Source: Microbacterium sp. VKM Ac-2870
GTDB lineage: Bacteria > Actinomycetota > Actinomycetes > Actinomycetales > Microbacteriaceae
Length of the DNA: 64,000 bases
Reading direction: 5' to 3'
Assembly: GCF_015350795.1 (NCBI RefSeq)
Contig: NZ_JADKSH010000003.1
Coordinates: 124,001-188,000, forward strand
Part shown: in pieces, positions 52,443 to 60,274 of the stretch
How positions within the stretch are numbered: the stretch's first letter is position 1
Layout: each line of letters starts with the position of its first letter
Program-made: the position numbers and the translations under genes
Notes under the pieces: generated by a model
Databases searched by the model: none
Seen by the model: the letters and a program-made list of their open reading frames with translations, nothing else
Told to the model about the DNA's origin: nothing

Positions 52443-52497
52443 TTGTTTTGCTGATTCGACAGGGCAAAACCGCATCGCCTGTGCTAGTCATGAATGC

Positions 52498-53301
52498 ATG
52501 GACAAAGCACCCTCTCGAGGTCGTCGGCTTCCTGCCGGGCGTAAGGCCGATCTCGCGACCTACGTCGCCGAGCAGGGACAGGTGACGGTCGCGGAGCTGT
52601 CGGAGCACTTCGACGTCTCCATCGACACCGTGCGGCGCGACCTCGACCAGCTGCACCGCGAGGGCGCGCTCATCCGCACCCACGGCGGGGCCGTGAGCGC
52701 CACGGACGGAGCGCTCCGCGATCGCGGACTCGACGTCCGCCTGCGCGTACAAGTGGAGGAGAAGGAGAAGATCGCACGCTTGGCCGCCGAGATGGTCGAT
52801 GACGGCGCCGTGATCATGCTGAACGCCGGCACCACCACTCTCGCCGTGGCCCGCGCGCTGCGCAGCCATCGCGATCTGACCATCGCGACCAACAACCTGC
52901 GCATCCCCGCCGAGGTCGCTCCGTCGGCATTCCGAGACCTCTATGTCTTCGGCGGCGCAGTGCGTACCATCACGCAGGCGACCACGGGGCCGGTGGCCTT
53001 CACGATGGCCGCCGGAGGACGAGAGCTCGACATCCGATGCGATCTCGCACTGGTGGCTGTCGGCGCCGTCGACGAGTCCGGGTATTCGACGAGCAACCTC
53101 GGCGACGCGACGATGATGGCGGAGATGATCGAGCGCGCCGATCGCACCGCTGTGCTCGCCGACTCGTCCAAGCTCGGACGACGGCTGTTCGCGCAGGTGG
53201 CTCCGCTGGACGGCGCCGACTACCTGATCACCGATGCAGCGCCGGCCTCCGCCTTGGCGACCGCACTGTCGCAAGCGGGGGTCAGCCTCGTCACACCGTG
53301 A
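52498..53301 (+). CDS. DeoR-family transcriptional regulator
   Basis: 267 aa from ATG 52498 (MDKAPSRGRRLPAGRKADLATYVAEQG); TAGTCA lies 7 nt upstream, so it may be leaderless. The N-terminal HTH is typical (VTVAELSEHFDVSIDTVRRDLDQLHREGALIRTHGGAV). The C-terminal DeoRC sensor domain has MLNAGTTTLAVARAL, NNLRIPAEV, and the D-x-A-L-V-A-V-G-A-V-D-E-S-G block. Such proteins respond to sugar phosphates. Divergent from the sugar-import operon, it is most likely its repressor, with a phosphorylated intermediate of the pathway as inducer. Confidence 0.94.
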   Translation: MDKAPSRGRRLPAGRKADLATYVAEQGQVTVAELSEHFDVSIDTVRRDLDQLHREGALIRTHGGAVSATDGALRDRGLDVRLRVQVEEKEKIARLAAEMVDDGAVIMLNAGTTTLAVARALRSHRDLTIATNNLRIPAEVAPSAFRDLYVFGGAVRTITQATTGPVAFTMAAGGRELDIRCDLALVAVGAVDESGYSTSNLGDATMMAEMIERADRTAVLADSSKLGRRLFAQVAPLDGADYLITDAAPASALATALSQAGVSLVTP

Positions 53302-53341
53302 CTTCTCCGACGGCGGAGATGACGCCGACGCTGCGGCGACC

Positions 53342-53347
53342 TACAAT
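53342..53347 (+). promoter_or_regulatory. -10 element, leaderless promoter of gene 53354
   Basis: TACAAT, then 6 nt, then GTG 53354; a TGACGC -35 lies 16 nt further upstream (53320-53325). Confidence 0.65.
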
Positions 53348-53353
53348 CGCACC

Positions 53354-53707
53354 GTGGGCACCATCTACTACGGAGGGTCGGCGACGCCGATCCACATCGA
53401 AGACCGCGTGCTGGCGCACCTCAAGGTGGTCGTGGCAACCAAGTTGCGCCGCGGTGAGAGCTTCACGGTGTCCTGGCAGCACCTGGAGAGCGAGCCCGGG
53501 GGACGCAGCACCATCTGGCTGCACCCGTCGATCGCCCTGCGGTTCGTGTTCGACGACCCCGAACCCACCGAACTGAACCGGGCGTGGATCGAGCAGCTCG
53601 CACAATCGGCGAGCTCGTCGGGCGGCGTCCTCCTGACCGAAGAGCAGATCGAACCGGCCGACGCCGACGACCCCGCGCCTCAGACGGTCTCGGTCACCGC
53701 CGACTGA
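53354..53707 (+). CDS. Small DUF7882-type protein, copy 1
   Basis: 117 aa from GTG 53354 (V-GTIYYGGSATPIHIEDRVLAHLKVVVATKLRRG...). Members of this family occur in Microbacteriaceae, often several per genome, and are sometimes labelled DNA ligase without reason; the name DUF7882 is from memory. The core is I-x-(D/E)-R-x-L-A-H-L-x-V-V, K-L-R-R-G-E-(S/T)-F, I-W-L-H-P and L-N-R-A-W-(I/L)-E. It is clearly related to 54108-54434 and to the broken copy at 63252. Soluble, about 110 residues, no catalytic motif seen. Leaderless start. Confidence 0.85.
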   Translation: MGTIYYGGSATPIHIEDRVLAHLKVVVATKLRRGESFTVSWQHLESEPGGRSTIWLHPSIALRFVFDDPEPTELNRAWIEQLAQSASSSGGVLLTEEQIEPADADDPAPQTVSVTAD

Positions 53708-54015
53708 ACCGTCCCCGCGACGCCCGCCCGCGGCGGCGGGAAGTGCGCAATCGAAACAGGTCTGCGCGCGCGCGACGTCTCCTCCGCGCGTACCAGCGCT
53801 TCACCGCGGCGCACGCACTCCTGAAGTGTCTTCTGATGGGACCGTCGCCGCGGACCCCGCATCCAAATCGCCTCGAATCCGGCATTGCCGCGTTCGATGT
53901 AGGCCACGACGTACTCTGCGTCGTGATCATCGACACGACGATCGCACAGTCGCCACGCATCGTCATCGATGGGCAGGAGTTCGAGGCGGTCGTCGATCTG
54001 CGCCTTGTGCGTCAT
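53680..54015 (-). CDS. Small hypothetical protein
   Basis: 111 aa from ATG 54015 (MTHKAQIDDRLELLPIDDDAWRLCDRRV...). Its middle, A-E-Y-V-V-A-Y-I-E-R-x-x-x-G-F-E-A-I-W, may be distantly like the R-T-I-G-Y-I-D-V-V-G-S-V-F-V-A-L stretch of 61789-62061, another small gene in this window. The C-terminal 28 nt overlap copy 1 of the DUF7882-type gene on the other strand. A GTCAA-N-CCCC motif lies about 50 nt upstream (54063-54077). Function unknown. Confidence 0.65.
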   Translation of the reverse strand: MTHKAQIDDRLELLPIDDDAWRLCDRRVDDHDAEYVVAYIERGNAGFEAIWMRGPRRRSHQKTLQECVRRGEALVRAEETSRARRPVSIAHFPPPRAGVAGTVQSAVTETV

Positions 54016-54062
54016 CATCGTCACCACCTTCACCCCCAGTCTTCGGGGCGGGCTCCCCCGAA

Positions 54063-54077
54063 GCGAGGGGATTGACA
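54063..54077 (-). promoter_or_regulatory. GTCAA-N-CCCC motif before gene 54015
   Basis: On the minus strand: TGTCAATCCCCTCGC. One of five similar sites before small genes in this window. Confidence 0.4.
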
Positions 54078-54107
54078 GTGCGGTGACGACATGCGTCGCT
54101 CAGCGGA

Positions 54108-54434
54108 TCAGCCGGTCAGGACCTCGCCGACGTGCGGGCCATCCGGCTCGGGGATGACCTGCAGTCCGGCCGTCGAGTTCGCGGCGTGCGTGAGCGCCTC
54201 CAGCCACGCCCGATTCAGCGCCGGCTGGCGGCTGCCGTGGTACGTGTAGACGAGCGAGGCGTGCGGATGCAGCCAGATAGCGGTGCGGCCGTCGCCGAGG
54301 CTGGTGTCGTTGCGCCAGCTGAAGGTGAAGGTCTCGCCGCGACGCAGTTTCTGACTGATGACGACCTGAAGATGCGCCAGCAACCGATCGTCGAACTCCG
54401 CCTTGACACTGCCGTCGTAACTGAACCTGCCCAC
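54108..54434 (-). CDS. Small DUF7882-type protein, copy 2
   Basis: 108 aa from GTG 54434 (V-GRFSYDGSVKAEFDDRLLAHLQVVISQKLRRGETFTFSW...). Paralog of copy 1 with the same landmarks (DDRLLAHLQVV, KLRRGETF, IWLHPHASLV, LNRAWLEALT). It starts 6 nt after TAGGTT, so it is probably leaderless. Copies 1 and 2 are in convergent orientation with the hypothetical gene 53680-54015 between them. Function unknown; the conservation of R-x-L-A-H-L and the RAW-E helix suggests a compact single-domain fold. Confidence 0.85.
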   Translation of the reverse strand: MGRFSYDGSVKAEFDDRLLAHLQVVISQKLRRGETFTFSWRNDTSLGDGRTAIWLHPHASLVYTYHGSRQPALNRAWLEALTHAANSTAGLQVIPEPDGPHVGEVLTG

Positions 54435-54440
54435 CGCTCT

Positions 54441-54446
54441 AACCTA
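54441..54446 (-). promoter_or_regulatory. -10 element, leaderless promoter of gene 54434
   Basis: TAGGTT on the minus strand, 6 nt before GTG 54434. Confidence 0.55.
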
Positions 54447-54480
54447 CTGCGCCTGACGCCGGGCGGCATCCGTCGGCGGG

Positions 54481-54756
54481 TCAGCCCAGGGCCGCGGTAC
54501 GGTGAGCGATCTCGGCGCACGCGGCATCCGCGCCCGGGACGTCGGAGGCGAGCGCTGTGGTGGCCTCGAGCGTCGCCAGCGCGATGCCGGCACCGAGCAG
54601 CATGCGACACACGGTCGGCGCCCCATCATGGATGCTGGGAAACTCCACGATCTCGGTGGAGCCGGCGTCCCGCAGTCCCTTCGCGTACATCAGCACCGCG
54701 TCCGCCAGCGCATCGGTGGTGAGGATGCGATGGCCCTCGATCAGGATGTCTTTCAT
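54481..54756 (-). CDS. Small hypothetical protein, MK-family copy A
   Basis: 91 aa from ATG 54756 (MKDILIEGHRILTTDALADAVLMYAKGLRDAGS...). It is homologous to 62703-63041 (MKRVIFADRVLLMGDAAADSLLEYARVLT...): the shared pattern is M-K-x-(I/V)-(L/I)-x-x-x-x-(R)-(I/V)-L-x-x-D-A-x-A-D-x-(V/L)-L-x-Y-A. A C-terminal stretch, ALASDVPGADAACAEIAHRTAALG, is Ala-rich. An inverted repeat with GTCAACCCCC lies upstream. Function unknown; both copies occur close to DUF7882-type genes. Confidence 0.7.
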   Translation of the reverse strand: MKDILIEGHRILTTDALADAVLMYAKGLRDAGSTEIVEFPSIHDGAPTVCRMLLGAGIALATLEATTALASDVPGADAACAEIAHRTAALG

Positions 54757-54829
54757 GGCTCGGCCTCGCCAGCAGCTCGTCGAGATGGACGTGTGGGAGT
54801 CCACAGTCAACCTGACAGCACGCCTCCCG

Positions 54830-54872
54830 GCGAGGGGGTTGACAGCCCATCGGGGCGCTGTCAAGCCCTCGC
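54830..54872. repeat. Inverted repeat / divergent motif pair
   Basis: GCGAGGGGGTTGACAGC and, inverted, GCTGTCAAGCCCTCGC are separated by about 10 nt. On the minus strand the left arm reads TGTCAACCCCCTCGC (before gene 54756); on the plus strand the right arm reads TGTCAAGCCCTCGC (before gene 54905). So each divergent small gene has one motif copy in sense orientation. Confidence 0.6.
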
Positions 54873-54904
54873 TAAGGGTGGCAGGACGCGAGCAGACTCA
54901 GGAC

Positions 54905-55060
54905 ATGGCACTTGCACTCATCCTCCTGATCGTCGCTGTCGTCCTCATCCTCCTCGGCGTTTTCGTCGAGGCGGCGAAGTTCCTGCTGTGGATCGGACTG
55001 GTCATCCTGCTCATCGCGATCATCGCGTGGCTCATGCGTGTCGTGAAGCGCAACGCCTGA
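54905..55060 (+). CDS. Small membrane protein
   Basis: 51 aa (MALALILLIVAVVLILLGVFVEAAKFLLW...), two TM helices with a short basic C-terminus (MRVVKRNA). Similar tiny proteins (about 50 aa, sometimes DUF6131-like) are common in actinobacteria. ATG 54905 is preceded by CAGGA. A TGTCAAGCCC motif lies 45 nt upstream. It is followed by the convergent desaturase gene 35 nt away. Function unknown; such proteins are often stress-induced. Confidence 0.75.
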   Translation: MALALILLIVAVVLILLGVFVEAAKFLLWIGLVILLIAIIAWLMRVVKRNA

Positions 55061-55095
55061 TCTGACCGACCACCGAGCGGATTGCCGCCGCGCTC

Positions 55096-56220
55096 TCAGG
55101 CGCGGCGGTAGTCCGCGACCATCGGGCAGTCGAACGGGTCGCGCTCGGCCAGTCCCACCCGGTTGAGGTAGTCGATCACGATCGCGTATGAGCGCAAGAC
55201 GGTGGTCTCGGTGTACGGGATCCCCGCGCCCTTGCAATAGTCACGTACGACCGCGCGGGCCTGCGACAGGTGCGGACGGGCCATGCTGGGGAAGAGATGA
55301 TGCTCGACCTGGTGGTTGAGTCCGCCGAACATCCAGGTCGCCCACCAGCCACCCGTGATGTTTCGTGACGTGCGCACCTGCTTCGTGAAGAAGTCCAGGC
55401 GTGCGTTCGCGTCGATCACCGGCATCCCCTTGTGGTTGGGAGCGAACGATGCGCCCATATAGACGCCGAAGACGGCGAGCTGGATGCCGATGAAGGCGAA
55501 CGCCATGCCGAGCGGAAGCAGCAGGAAGACGGGCACGATGACGACCGCGAGGCGGAGGGCGATGAGGGCGAGTTCGAGTCCGCGCTTCTTCACCGGCTGC
55601 TTCGACAGCAGGTGACGGATGCCCTGCGCGTGGAGGTTGAGTCCCTCGAGGGTGAGCAGCGGGAAGAAGAACCAGCCCTGACGGCGTGTGATGAACCGTC
55701 GGACTCCGCGGGCTTCGGCGGCATCCTCGACGAGGAACGAGATGGTGTCGACCTCGATGTCGGGGTCTTTACCGACACGGTTCGGGTTGGCGTGGTGGCG
55801 GGAGTGCTTCGAGTCCCACCACGAGTAGCTGATGCCCACGACACCGGCGGCGAGGAAGCGCGCGAGGCGATCGTTGGCGGGTCCAGAGCTGAGGATCTGG
55901 CGGTGGGCCGCTTCGTGTGCGAGGAACGCGACCTGGGTGAAGACGATACCGAGGGCGGCGGCGATCAGCAGCTGGAACCAGCTCTGACCGAGCAGAATGA
56001 ATCCGGCGACGCAGCCGGCGAGGCAGAGCGCGAGCGCGGCACCGACCACCGAATAGAACACGGGCGCTCCGCGGAGCAGGCCGAGCTCTTTGACCACTTG
56101 CGACACCTGCGTATAGGCCTTCGCCACAGGCGGGAACGTGTCGGCCGTGGCGTAGGTCTGCCGGATCGGGCCCATCTGCGATGGGCGGACCTCGGTGCGA
56201 GCGGGTGCGGTAGTGGTCAA
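55096..56220 (-). CDS. Membrane fatty acid desaturase
   Basis: 374 aa from TTG 56220 with GGAG seven bases upstream; the longer frame is not supported. The three His boxes of acyl-lipid/acyl-CoA desaturases are present: AHEAAHRQI, HSRHHANPN and NHQVEHHLFPSM. Four TM helices lie near residues 60-100 and 205-260. It inserts a double bond into membrane fatty acids with O2 and an electron donor; the Q-x-x-H-H end is of the front-end (delta-6-like) or DesA3 type. It may have a role in cold response. No ferredoxin or reductase gene is adjacent. Confidence 0.92.
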   Translation of the reverse strand: MTTTAPARTEVRPSQMGPIRQTYATADTFPPVAKAYTQVSQVVKELGLLRGAPVFYSVVGAALALCLAGCVAGFILLGQSWFQLLIAAALGIVFTQVAFLAHEAAHRQILSSGPANDRLARFLAAGVVGISYSWWDSKHSRHHANPNRVGKDPDIEVDTISFLVEDAAEARGVRRFITRRQGWFFFPLLTLEGLNLHAQGIRHLLSKQPVKKRGLELALIALRLAVVIVPVFLLLPLGMAFAFIGIQLAVFGVYMGASFAPNHKGMPVIDANARLDFFTKQVRTSRNITGGWWATWMFGGLNHQVEHHLFPSMARPHLSQARAVVRDYCKGAGIPYTETTVLRSYAIVIDYLNRVGLAERDPFDCPMVADYRRA

Positions 56221-56387
56221 GAGACAGCTCCGGACGATCGGGGGCGATCGCGAGAACGCGATTTCCGTTGAGCGAAGCCAAAGGCGGATGCCGATCGCTG
56301 TCACCGACACTACGCTTGCGTCTATACGTCGCCCGGAATACTCCGCGGCACTGCCCGACGTGTTCGAATCCCTCAAGGACGCGGTTT

Positions 56388-57305
56388 ATGACTCTCGCAC
56401 TCGCGATCGACCTCGGTGGCACGAAGATCGAAGCGGCCCTGATCGATGCCACCGGCGTGATCGTCGACGGGTCTCGTCACCGCACACCGACCGGCGAGGC
56501 CGCCGCTGCCGAGGTGACCGTGCTCGAGCGGGCTCTTGCCGAGGTGATTGAGCAATGCCGTGCCCACCCCCGCTGGCCCGAGGTCACGGCGGCCGGTATC
56601 GGCGCTGCGGGGCCGATCGATGTCGCCGCCGGCACGATCGCGCCGATCAATCTGCCCGCCGCTCGGGGGTTCGACATCGTCGCCGCGGTCCGCTCCGCCA
56701 GTGGGCTGAGCGATGTGACGTTGCGCCTGGACGGCACCTGTATCGCCCTGGCGGAGTCGTGGCTCGGTGCGGCGCGCGGCGTCCGCAACGCCATCGTCTT
56801 CGTCGTCTCGACGGGCGTCGGCGGTGGCATCGTGTCGGACGGCCGCCTCGTGACGGGCGGATCGGGAAACGCCGGGCACCTCGGGCAGATGCTGGTCGCC
56901 GACATCGACGGGGATGCCGCGGCATCCACCCTCGAGCAGCGCGCCTCGGGTCCGCACACGGTGAGGTGGGCGCAGGCACAGGGGTGGCCGGGAGCGACGG
57001 GCGAGGAGCTCGCCGCGGCCTACCGCGACGGGGACGCTCTGGCGGCCGCGGCCGTCGCGCGCTCGGCACACGCCGTCGGCGTGGGGCTGGCCAGTGCCGC
57101 GACGCTGCTCGACCTCGAGCTGGCGGTGGTCGGCGGTGGTTTCTCCTTCGTCGCCGACGACTATCCGGAGCGGATCGAGGAGGTCGTTCGCGCGGTGGCT
57201 ATCAACGGCTACGCGGCCCGCCTGCGCGTGGTGCGGGCCGGTCTCGGCGGTGACGCTCCGCTGATCGGCGCGGCCGCCCTGGTGCACCGCTCCGAGGTGC
57301 TCTGA
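56388..57305 (+). CDS. ROK-family sugar kinase without the zinc motif
   Basis: 305 aa from ATG 56388. ATP-binding D-L-G-G-T-K (LAIDLGGTKIEAAL), G-I-G-A-A-G-P-I-D, and V-S-T-G-V-G-G-G-I are typical of ROK proteins. The H of the metal-binding site is present (GNAGHLGQM), but the C-x-C-G-x-x-G-C cysteines are absent: the stretch reads G-D-A-A-A-S-T-L-E-Q-R-A-S-G. The catalytic Asp region is LDGTCIALAESWLG where N-D-A-N-A-A is usual. It may phosphorylate glucose or an N-acetyl sugar, or have lost activity; no HTH, so not a repressor. Divergent from the desaturase. Confidence 0.85.
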   Translation: MTLALAIDLGGTKIEAALIDATGVIVDGSRHRTPTGEAAAAEVTVLERALAEVIEQCRAHPRWPEVTAAGIGAAGPIDVAAGTIAPINLPAARGFDIVAAVRSASGLSDVTLRLDGTCIALAESWLGAARGVRNAIVFVVSTGVGGGIVSDGRLVTGGSGNAGHLGQMLVADIDGDAAASTLEQRASGPHTVRWAQAQGWPGATGEELAAAYRDGDALAAAAVARSAHAVGVGLASAATLLDLELAVVGGGFSFVADDYPERIEEVVRAVAINGYAARLRVVRAGLGGDAPLIGAAALVHRSEVL

Positions 57306-57372
57306 ACGCACCGCCGACCGGGCGATCGCGGCGGCCCTTGACGGTGTCGGTGGTCGGTGCTTGCATCGGGCC

Positions 57373-58164
57373 ATGCGCCACGTGAACTCCGCCGACGGCA
57401 CGGCGATAGCCCTCGACGAGAAGGGCACGGGCACGGCGGTCATCGTCGTCAATGGCGCCCTGTCGACCGCGAGGGACGGCGCCGCCTTCGCCGACGATCT
57501 GGCCGCGGCCGGCTTCCGCGCGGTGACCTACGACAGACGAGCCCGCGGCGACAGCGGCGACACTCCTCCGTCCTCCCCGGCGCGCGAGGTGGACGATCTG
57601 GTGGCGGTGATCGAGGCCGCGGGTGGCGACGCGGTCGTGGTCGGCCATTCGTCGGGCGCCGTGTTGGCGCTGCATACCGCGGCATCCGATCTCGCTGCGC
57701 GGGGCGTGCAGATCCGACACCTGTTCCTTTCCGAGCCGCCGTTCCACTTCGGCACCGACGACGTTCCGGTCGACCTGGCCGATCGCCTGCAGGCGCTGAT
57801 CGATGCTGGCCATGGAGAGGATGCCGTCGTGCTCTTTCAGCGCGAGGCGATCGGCTTGCCGGAGGAGATGATCGCGCAGTTCCGCACGACACCGGCGTTC
57901 GCGCAGATCGTCCCGCTGGCACAGTCGACCGTCTACGACACCACGCTGACGAGCGCGCTCTCCACACCGACCGACGCCATGCTGAGCGTCCAGATTCCTG
58001 TCACGATCCTCTGCGGCGCGCAGACGTTTGCGTTCCTGAGCGCGGCCGCCGAGCGACTGGCAGCGGCGATGCCGCAGGCGGAGCTCATCGTGATGCCCGA
58101 ATCGGTGGGCCACCGCCTCGACGGCGCAGCGGCCACCCGCATCGTGACAGAGCGATGCGGGTGA
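57373..58164 (+). CDS. Alpha/beta hydrolase
   Basis: 263 aa from ATG 57373. The nucleophile elbow is VVVGHSSGAVLAL (Ser), with AVTYDRRARGDSGDT preceding; the acid residue would lie near ILCGAQTFAFL (normally D or E after G-A/D) and the His is G-H-R-L-D-G at the end. Hydrolases of this type act on esters, lactones or peptides; the fold does not say which. In the acid position there is no obvious Asp (G-A-Q-T-F), which may lower activity. Convergent with the Gfo/Idh/MocA gene. Confidence 0.88.
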   Translation: MRHVNSADGTAIALDEKGTGTAVIVVNGALSTARDGAAFADDLAAAGFRAVTYDRRARGDSGDTPPSSPAREVDDLVAVIEAAGGDAVVVGHSSGAVLALHTAASDLAARGVQIRHLFLSEPPFHFGTDDVPVDLADRLQALIDAGHGEDAVVLFQREAIGLPEEMIAQFRTTPAFAQIVPLAQSTVYDTTLTSALSTPTDAMLSVQIPVTILCGAQTFAFLSAAAERLAAAMPQAELIVMPESVGHRLDGAAATRIVTERCG

Positions 58165-58191
58165 CCGCTGACCCGTACCCCGGGGGCGGAG

Positions 58192-59319
58192 TCAGACGAG
58201 GGTCTGTGCGAACGGATCGAACCCGTCGGGCAGCAGCGGTACCTCGGCGACGGTGCTCTCGAGCGTGAGGGTCTCGCCGGTGCCGGCCGACTCCTGCGCC
58301 GACAGCATGATGTCGAGCACGTGGTAGCCCAGCTCGCCCGTCGCGACGTGGGGACGACCGTCCGCGATCGCCCGTGCCATGTCGAGCACGCCGAGACCAC
58401 GGCCGACGACCGTGCCCTGCTCGGGCACCTCGACCCACTCCTGCTCGAACCGCATCCCGTCACGGATCACACCCAGCGGCTTGACGTACGCGATGCGCCC
58501 GGTGAAAGCGTTCGGATCGGGGAGGACGATCGTGCCCTCGGAGCCGTGGATCTCGACCACACCGTGCCGCTCGAGTGCGGAGTCGAAGCTCAGCAAGTGA
58601 GTACCGTGCTGGCCGCCCGCGAACGAGGTGAGCACCTGCACCGTGGAAGGCACCTCGACGGGGAACGACTCCCCCGCCCGGGGACCGGTGTGAATCTGGC
58701 GCGTCGTCTGCCACCGCGATCCGCGCGCCGTGACTCCCGCGACGGGACCCAGCAGGCTCACCAGCGCGGAGAAGTAGTACGGCCCCATGTCCAGCAGCGG
58801 ACCGGCACCCTGCGCGAACAGGAACGCGGGCTCGGGATGCCAGAGGTCGGGCCCCTGCGTCTGGAACGAGGTCTGTACGAACAGCGGCGTGCCGATGACG
58901 CCGTCGCGGATGGCCCGCTTGGCGCTCTGGAAGCCCGGTCCGAGGATGGTGTCGGGGGCAGAGCCGATGCGCACGCCCGCGGCGTCGGCCTGCGCGAGAA
59001 GTTCGCGTGTGCTCTCACGGTCGAGACCCAGCGGCTTCTCGGTCCACACGTGCTTGCCGGCCGCGACGGCGGCCTTCGACACCTCTACGTGGACCGCGGG
59101 GATCGTCAGATTGACGACGAGATCGACGTCAGGATCGGCGAGAACATCCTCGCCGGTGCCCCAGTGCGCCACTCCGTGCTCTTCGGCCTTCGCCTTGGCG
59201 CGCTCGGGCAGCAGGTCACCGACCGCGACGACCTCGATGTCGGGGAACGAGGTGAGGTTCTCGAGGTAGGTCTGGCTGATGACTCCGGTGCCGATGACAC
59301 CGACGCGCAGCGCGCTCAT
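58192..59319 (-). CDS. Gfo/Idh/MocA family oxidoreductase
   Basis: 375 aa. Rossmann motif GVIGTGVISQTYLENL, strand VNLTIPAVHVEVSKAAVAAGKHVWTEKPLGLDRES with the E-K-P Lys, and the D-M-G-P-Y-Y substrate block (LLDMGPYYFSAL) of the second domain. These enzymes oxidise or isomerise sugars with NAD(P). It overlaps the upstream sugar isomerase gene by 4 nt, so the two should act in one pathway (for instance oxidation and isomerisation of inositol or a rare sugar). Both are likely under the TetR regulator encoded divergently. Confidence 0.93.
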   Translation of the reverse strand: MSALRVGVIGTGVISQTYLENLTSFPDIEVVAVGDLLPERAKAKAEEHGVAHWGTGEDVLADPDVDLVVNLTIPAVHVEVSKAAVAAGKHVWTEKPLGLDRESTRELLAQADAAGVRIGSAPDTILGPGFQSAKRAIRDGVIGTPLFVQTSFQTQGPDLWHPEPAFLFAQGAGPLLDMGPYYFSALVSLLGPVAGVTARGSRWQTTRQIHTGPRAGESFPVEVPSTVQVLTSFAGGQHGTHLLSFDSALERHGVVEIHGSEGTIVLPDPNAFTGRIAYVKPLGVIRDGMRFEQEWVEVPEQGTVVGRGLGVLDMARAIADGRPHVATGELGYHVLDIMLSAQESAGTGETLTLESTVAEVPLLPDGFDPFAQTLV

Positions 59320-60140
59320 GCGACGAACCCGCCGTCGCGGAGGAACGCGTAGCTGGCGGCGACGTCTTCGAACACATCACCCGGCGCCTTGTCGTACTCG
59401 ATGACGGCGTAGCGCAGCGCCGTGGCGGCCCGCAGTGCCTCGGCCAGCGGTACATCCGCGGTGCCGGCGTGGCGCTGATCGAGGCTGTCCGAGCCGAAGG
59501 CGTCTGCCCCGGGCGCCCAGGGGTTGGATGCCGGTACCACGCCGTCCTTGACGTGGACGGCGACGAGGCGGTCACCGAGCGACGAGACGAGAGCAGGGAC
59601 ATCCTGGCCGCCGGTGAGCGCCCAGAAGAGGTCGAGTTCAAGCTGCACGCGCTCGTCGGTCAGCGCGACGAAACGCTCGTAGGCGCTCGCCCCGTCGAAA
59701 TCGGCCACGAACTCCTGCGCGTGGTTGTGGTAGCCGACGCTGAGCCCGAACTCCGCGGCCTTCTCGGCCGCACGGTTGAGACGCTCGGCGATGTCGGCGA
59801 CGCCGTCGGCGGTGCGCCAACGCTCGGGCGCCACGAACGGGTCGATGACGGTGGTCATGCCGATCTCGGCGGCGGCCGCGAAGACGACCTCGGGCGCGGG
59901 CGTCGGGATCTCGCCGTCGGGTGTCCACAGCGTGTCGGACAGGAGCGGCGCGTGGCCGGTGGGTGATGCCAGGCCGCTCGCGTCGAGCGCGGCACGGATC
60001 TGAGCGGGGCGCGACACGAAGTCGAACGCCTCCACGTTGCGCAGGCCGATCGCGGCGAGCTTGTCGAGCGATCCACCCATATCGGCGGAGAACTCCTTGG
60101 CCAGCGTGTACAGCTGGACGGATGCGTCAGGCAGTGTCAT
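59316..60140 (-). CDS. Sugar phosphate isomerase/epimerase (TIM-barrel, AP-endonuclease-2 fold)
   Basis: 274 aa. Xylose-isomerase-like TIM barrel: SVQLYTLAKEF at the start, metal ligands in YHNHAQEF (His) and LELDLFWALTGGQD (Glu/Asp), VHVKDG (His) and VIEYDKAPGD (Glu). Proteins of this type with a neighbouring Gfo/Idh/MocA gene act in inositol or rare-sugar breakdown. It is the first gene of the operon, starting 135 nt from the divergent TetR gene; the start is preceded by AAGGACG. The palindrome at 60226 lies in its promoter. Confidence 0.92.
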   Translation of the reverse strand: MTLPDASVQLYTLAKEFSADMGGSLDKLAAIGLRNVEAFDFVSRPAQIRAALDASGLASPTGHAPLLSDTLWTPDGEIPTPAPEVVFAAAAEIGMTTVIDPFVAPERWRTADGVADIAERLNRAAEKAAEFGLSVGYHNHAQEFVADFDGASAYERFVALTDERVQLELDLFWALTGGQDVPALVSSLGDRLVAVHVKDGVVPASNPWAPGADAFGSDSLDQRHAGTADVPLAEALRAATALRYAVIEYDKAPGDVFEDVAASYAFLRDGGFVA

Positions 60141-60225
60141 GAAGAGCGTCCTTCGAACGTCGTTGTCTCGTGCGAATCAGCGTCGCCAGCGGGTGCCCGC
60201 GCGGCGCTGAGCCGACGGTACCACA

Positions 60226-60245
60226 AAACCTCCACATGGAGGTTT
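60226..60245. promoter_or_regulatory. TetR-type operator (perfect palindrome)
   Basis: AAACCTCCA-CA-TGGAGGTTT: two perfect 9-bp arms around 2 bp, in the gap between the isomerase-oxidoreductase operon and the TetR gene, 17 nt before the latter's -10. Confidence 0.8.
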
Positions 60246-60262
60246 CAATTCCGACCATCGGC

Positions 60263-60268
60263 TAGGTT
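60263..60268 (+). promoter_or_regulatory. -10 element, leaderless promoter of the TetR gene
   Basis: TAGGTT, 6 nt before GTG 60275. Confidence 0.6.
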
Positions 60269-60274
60269 GGTGCC

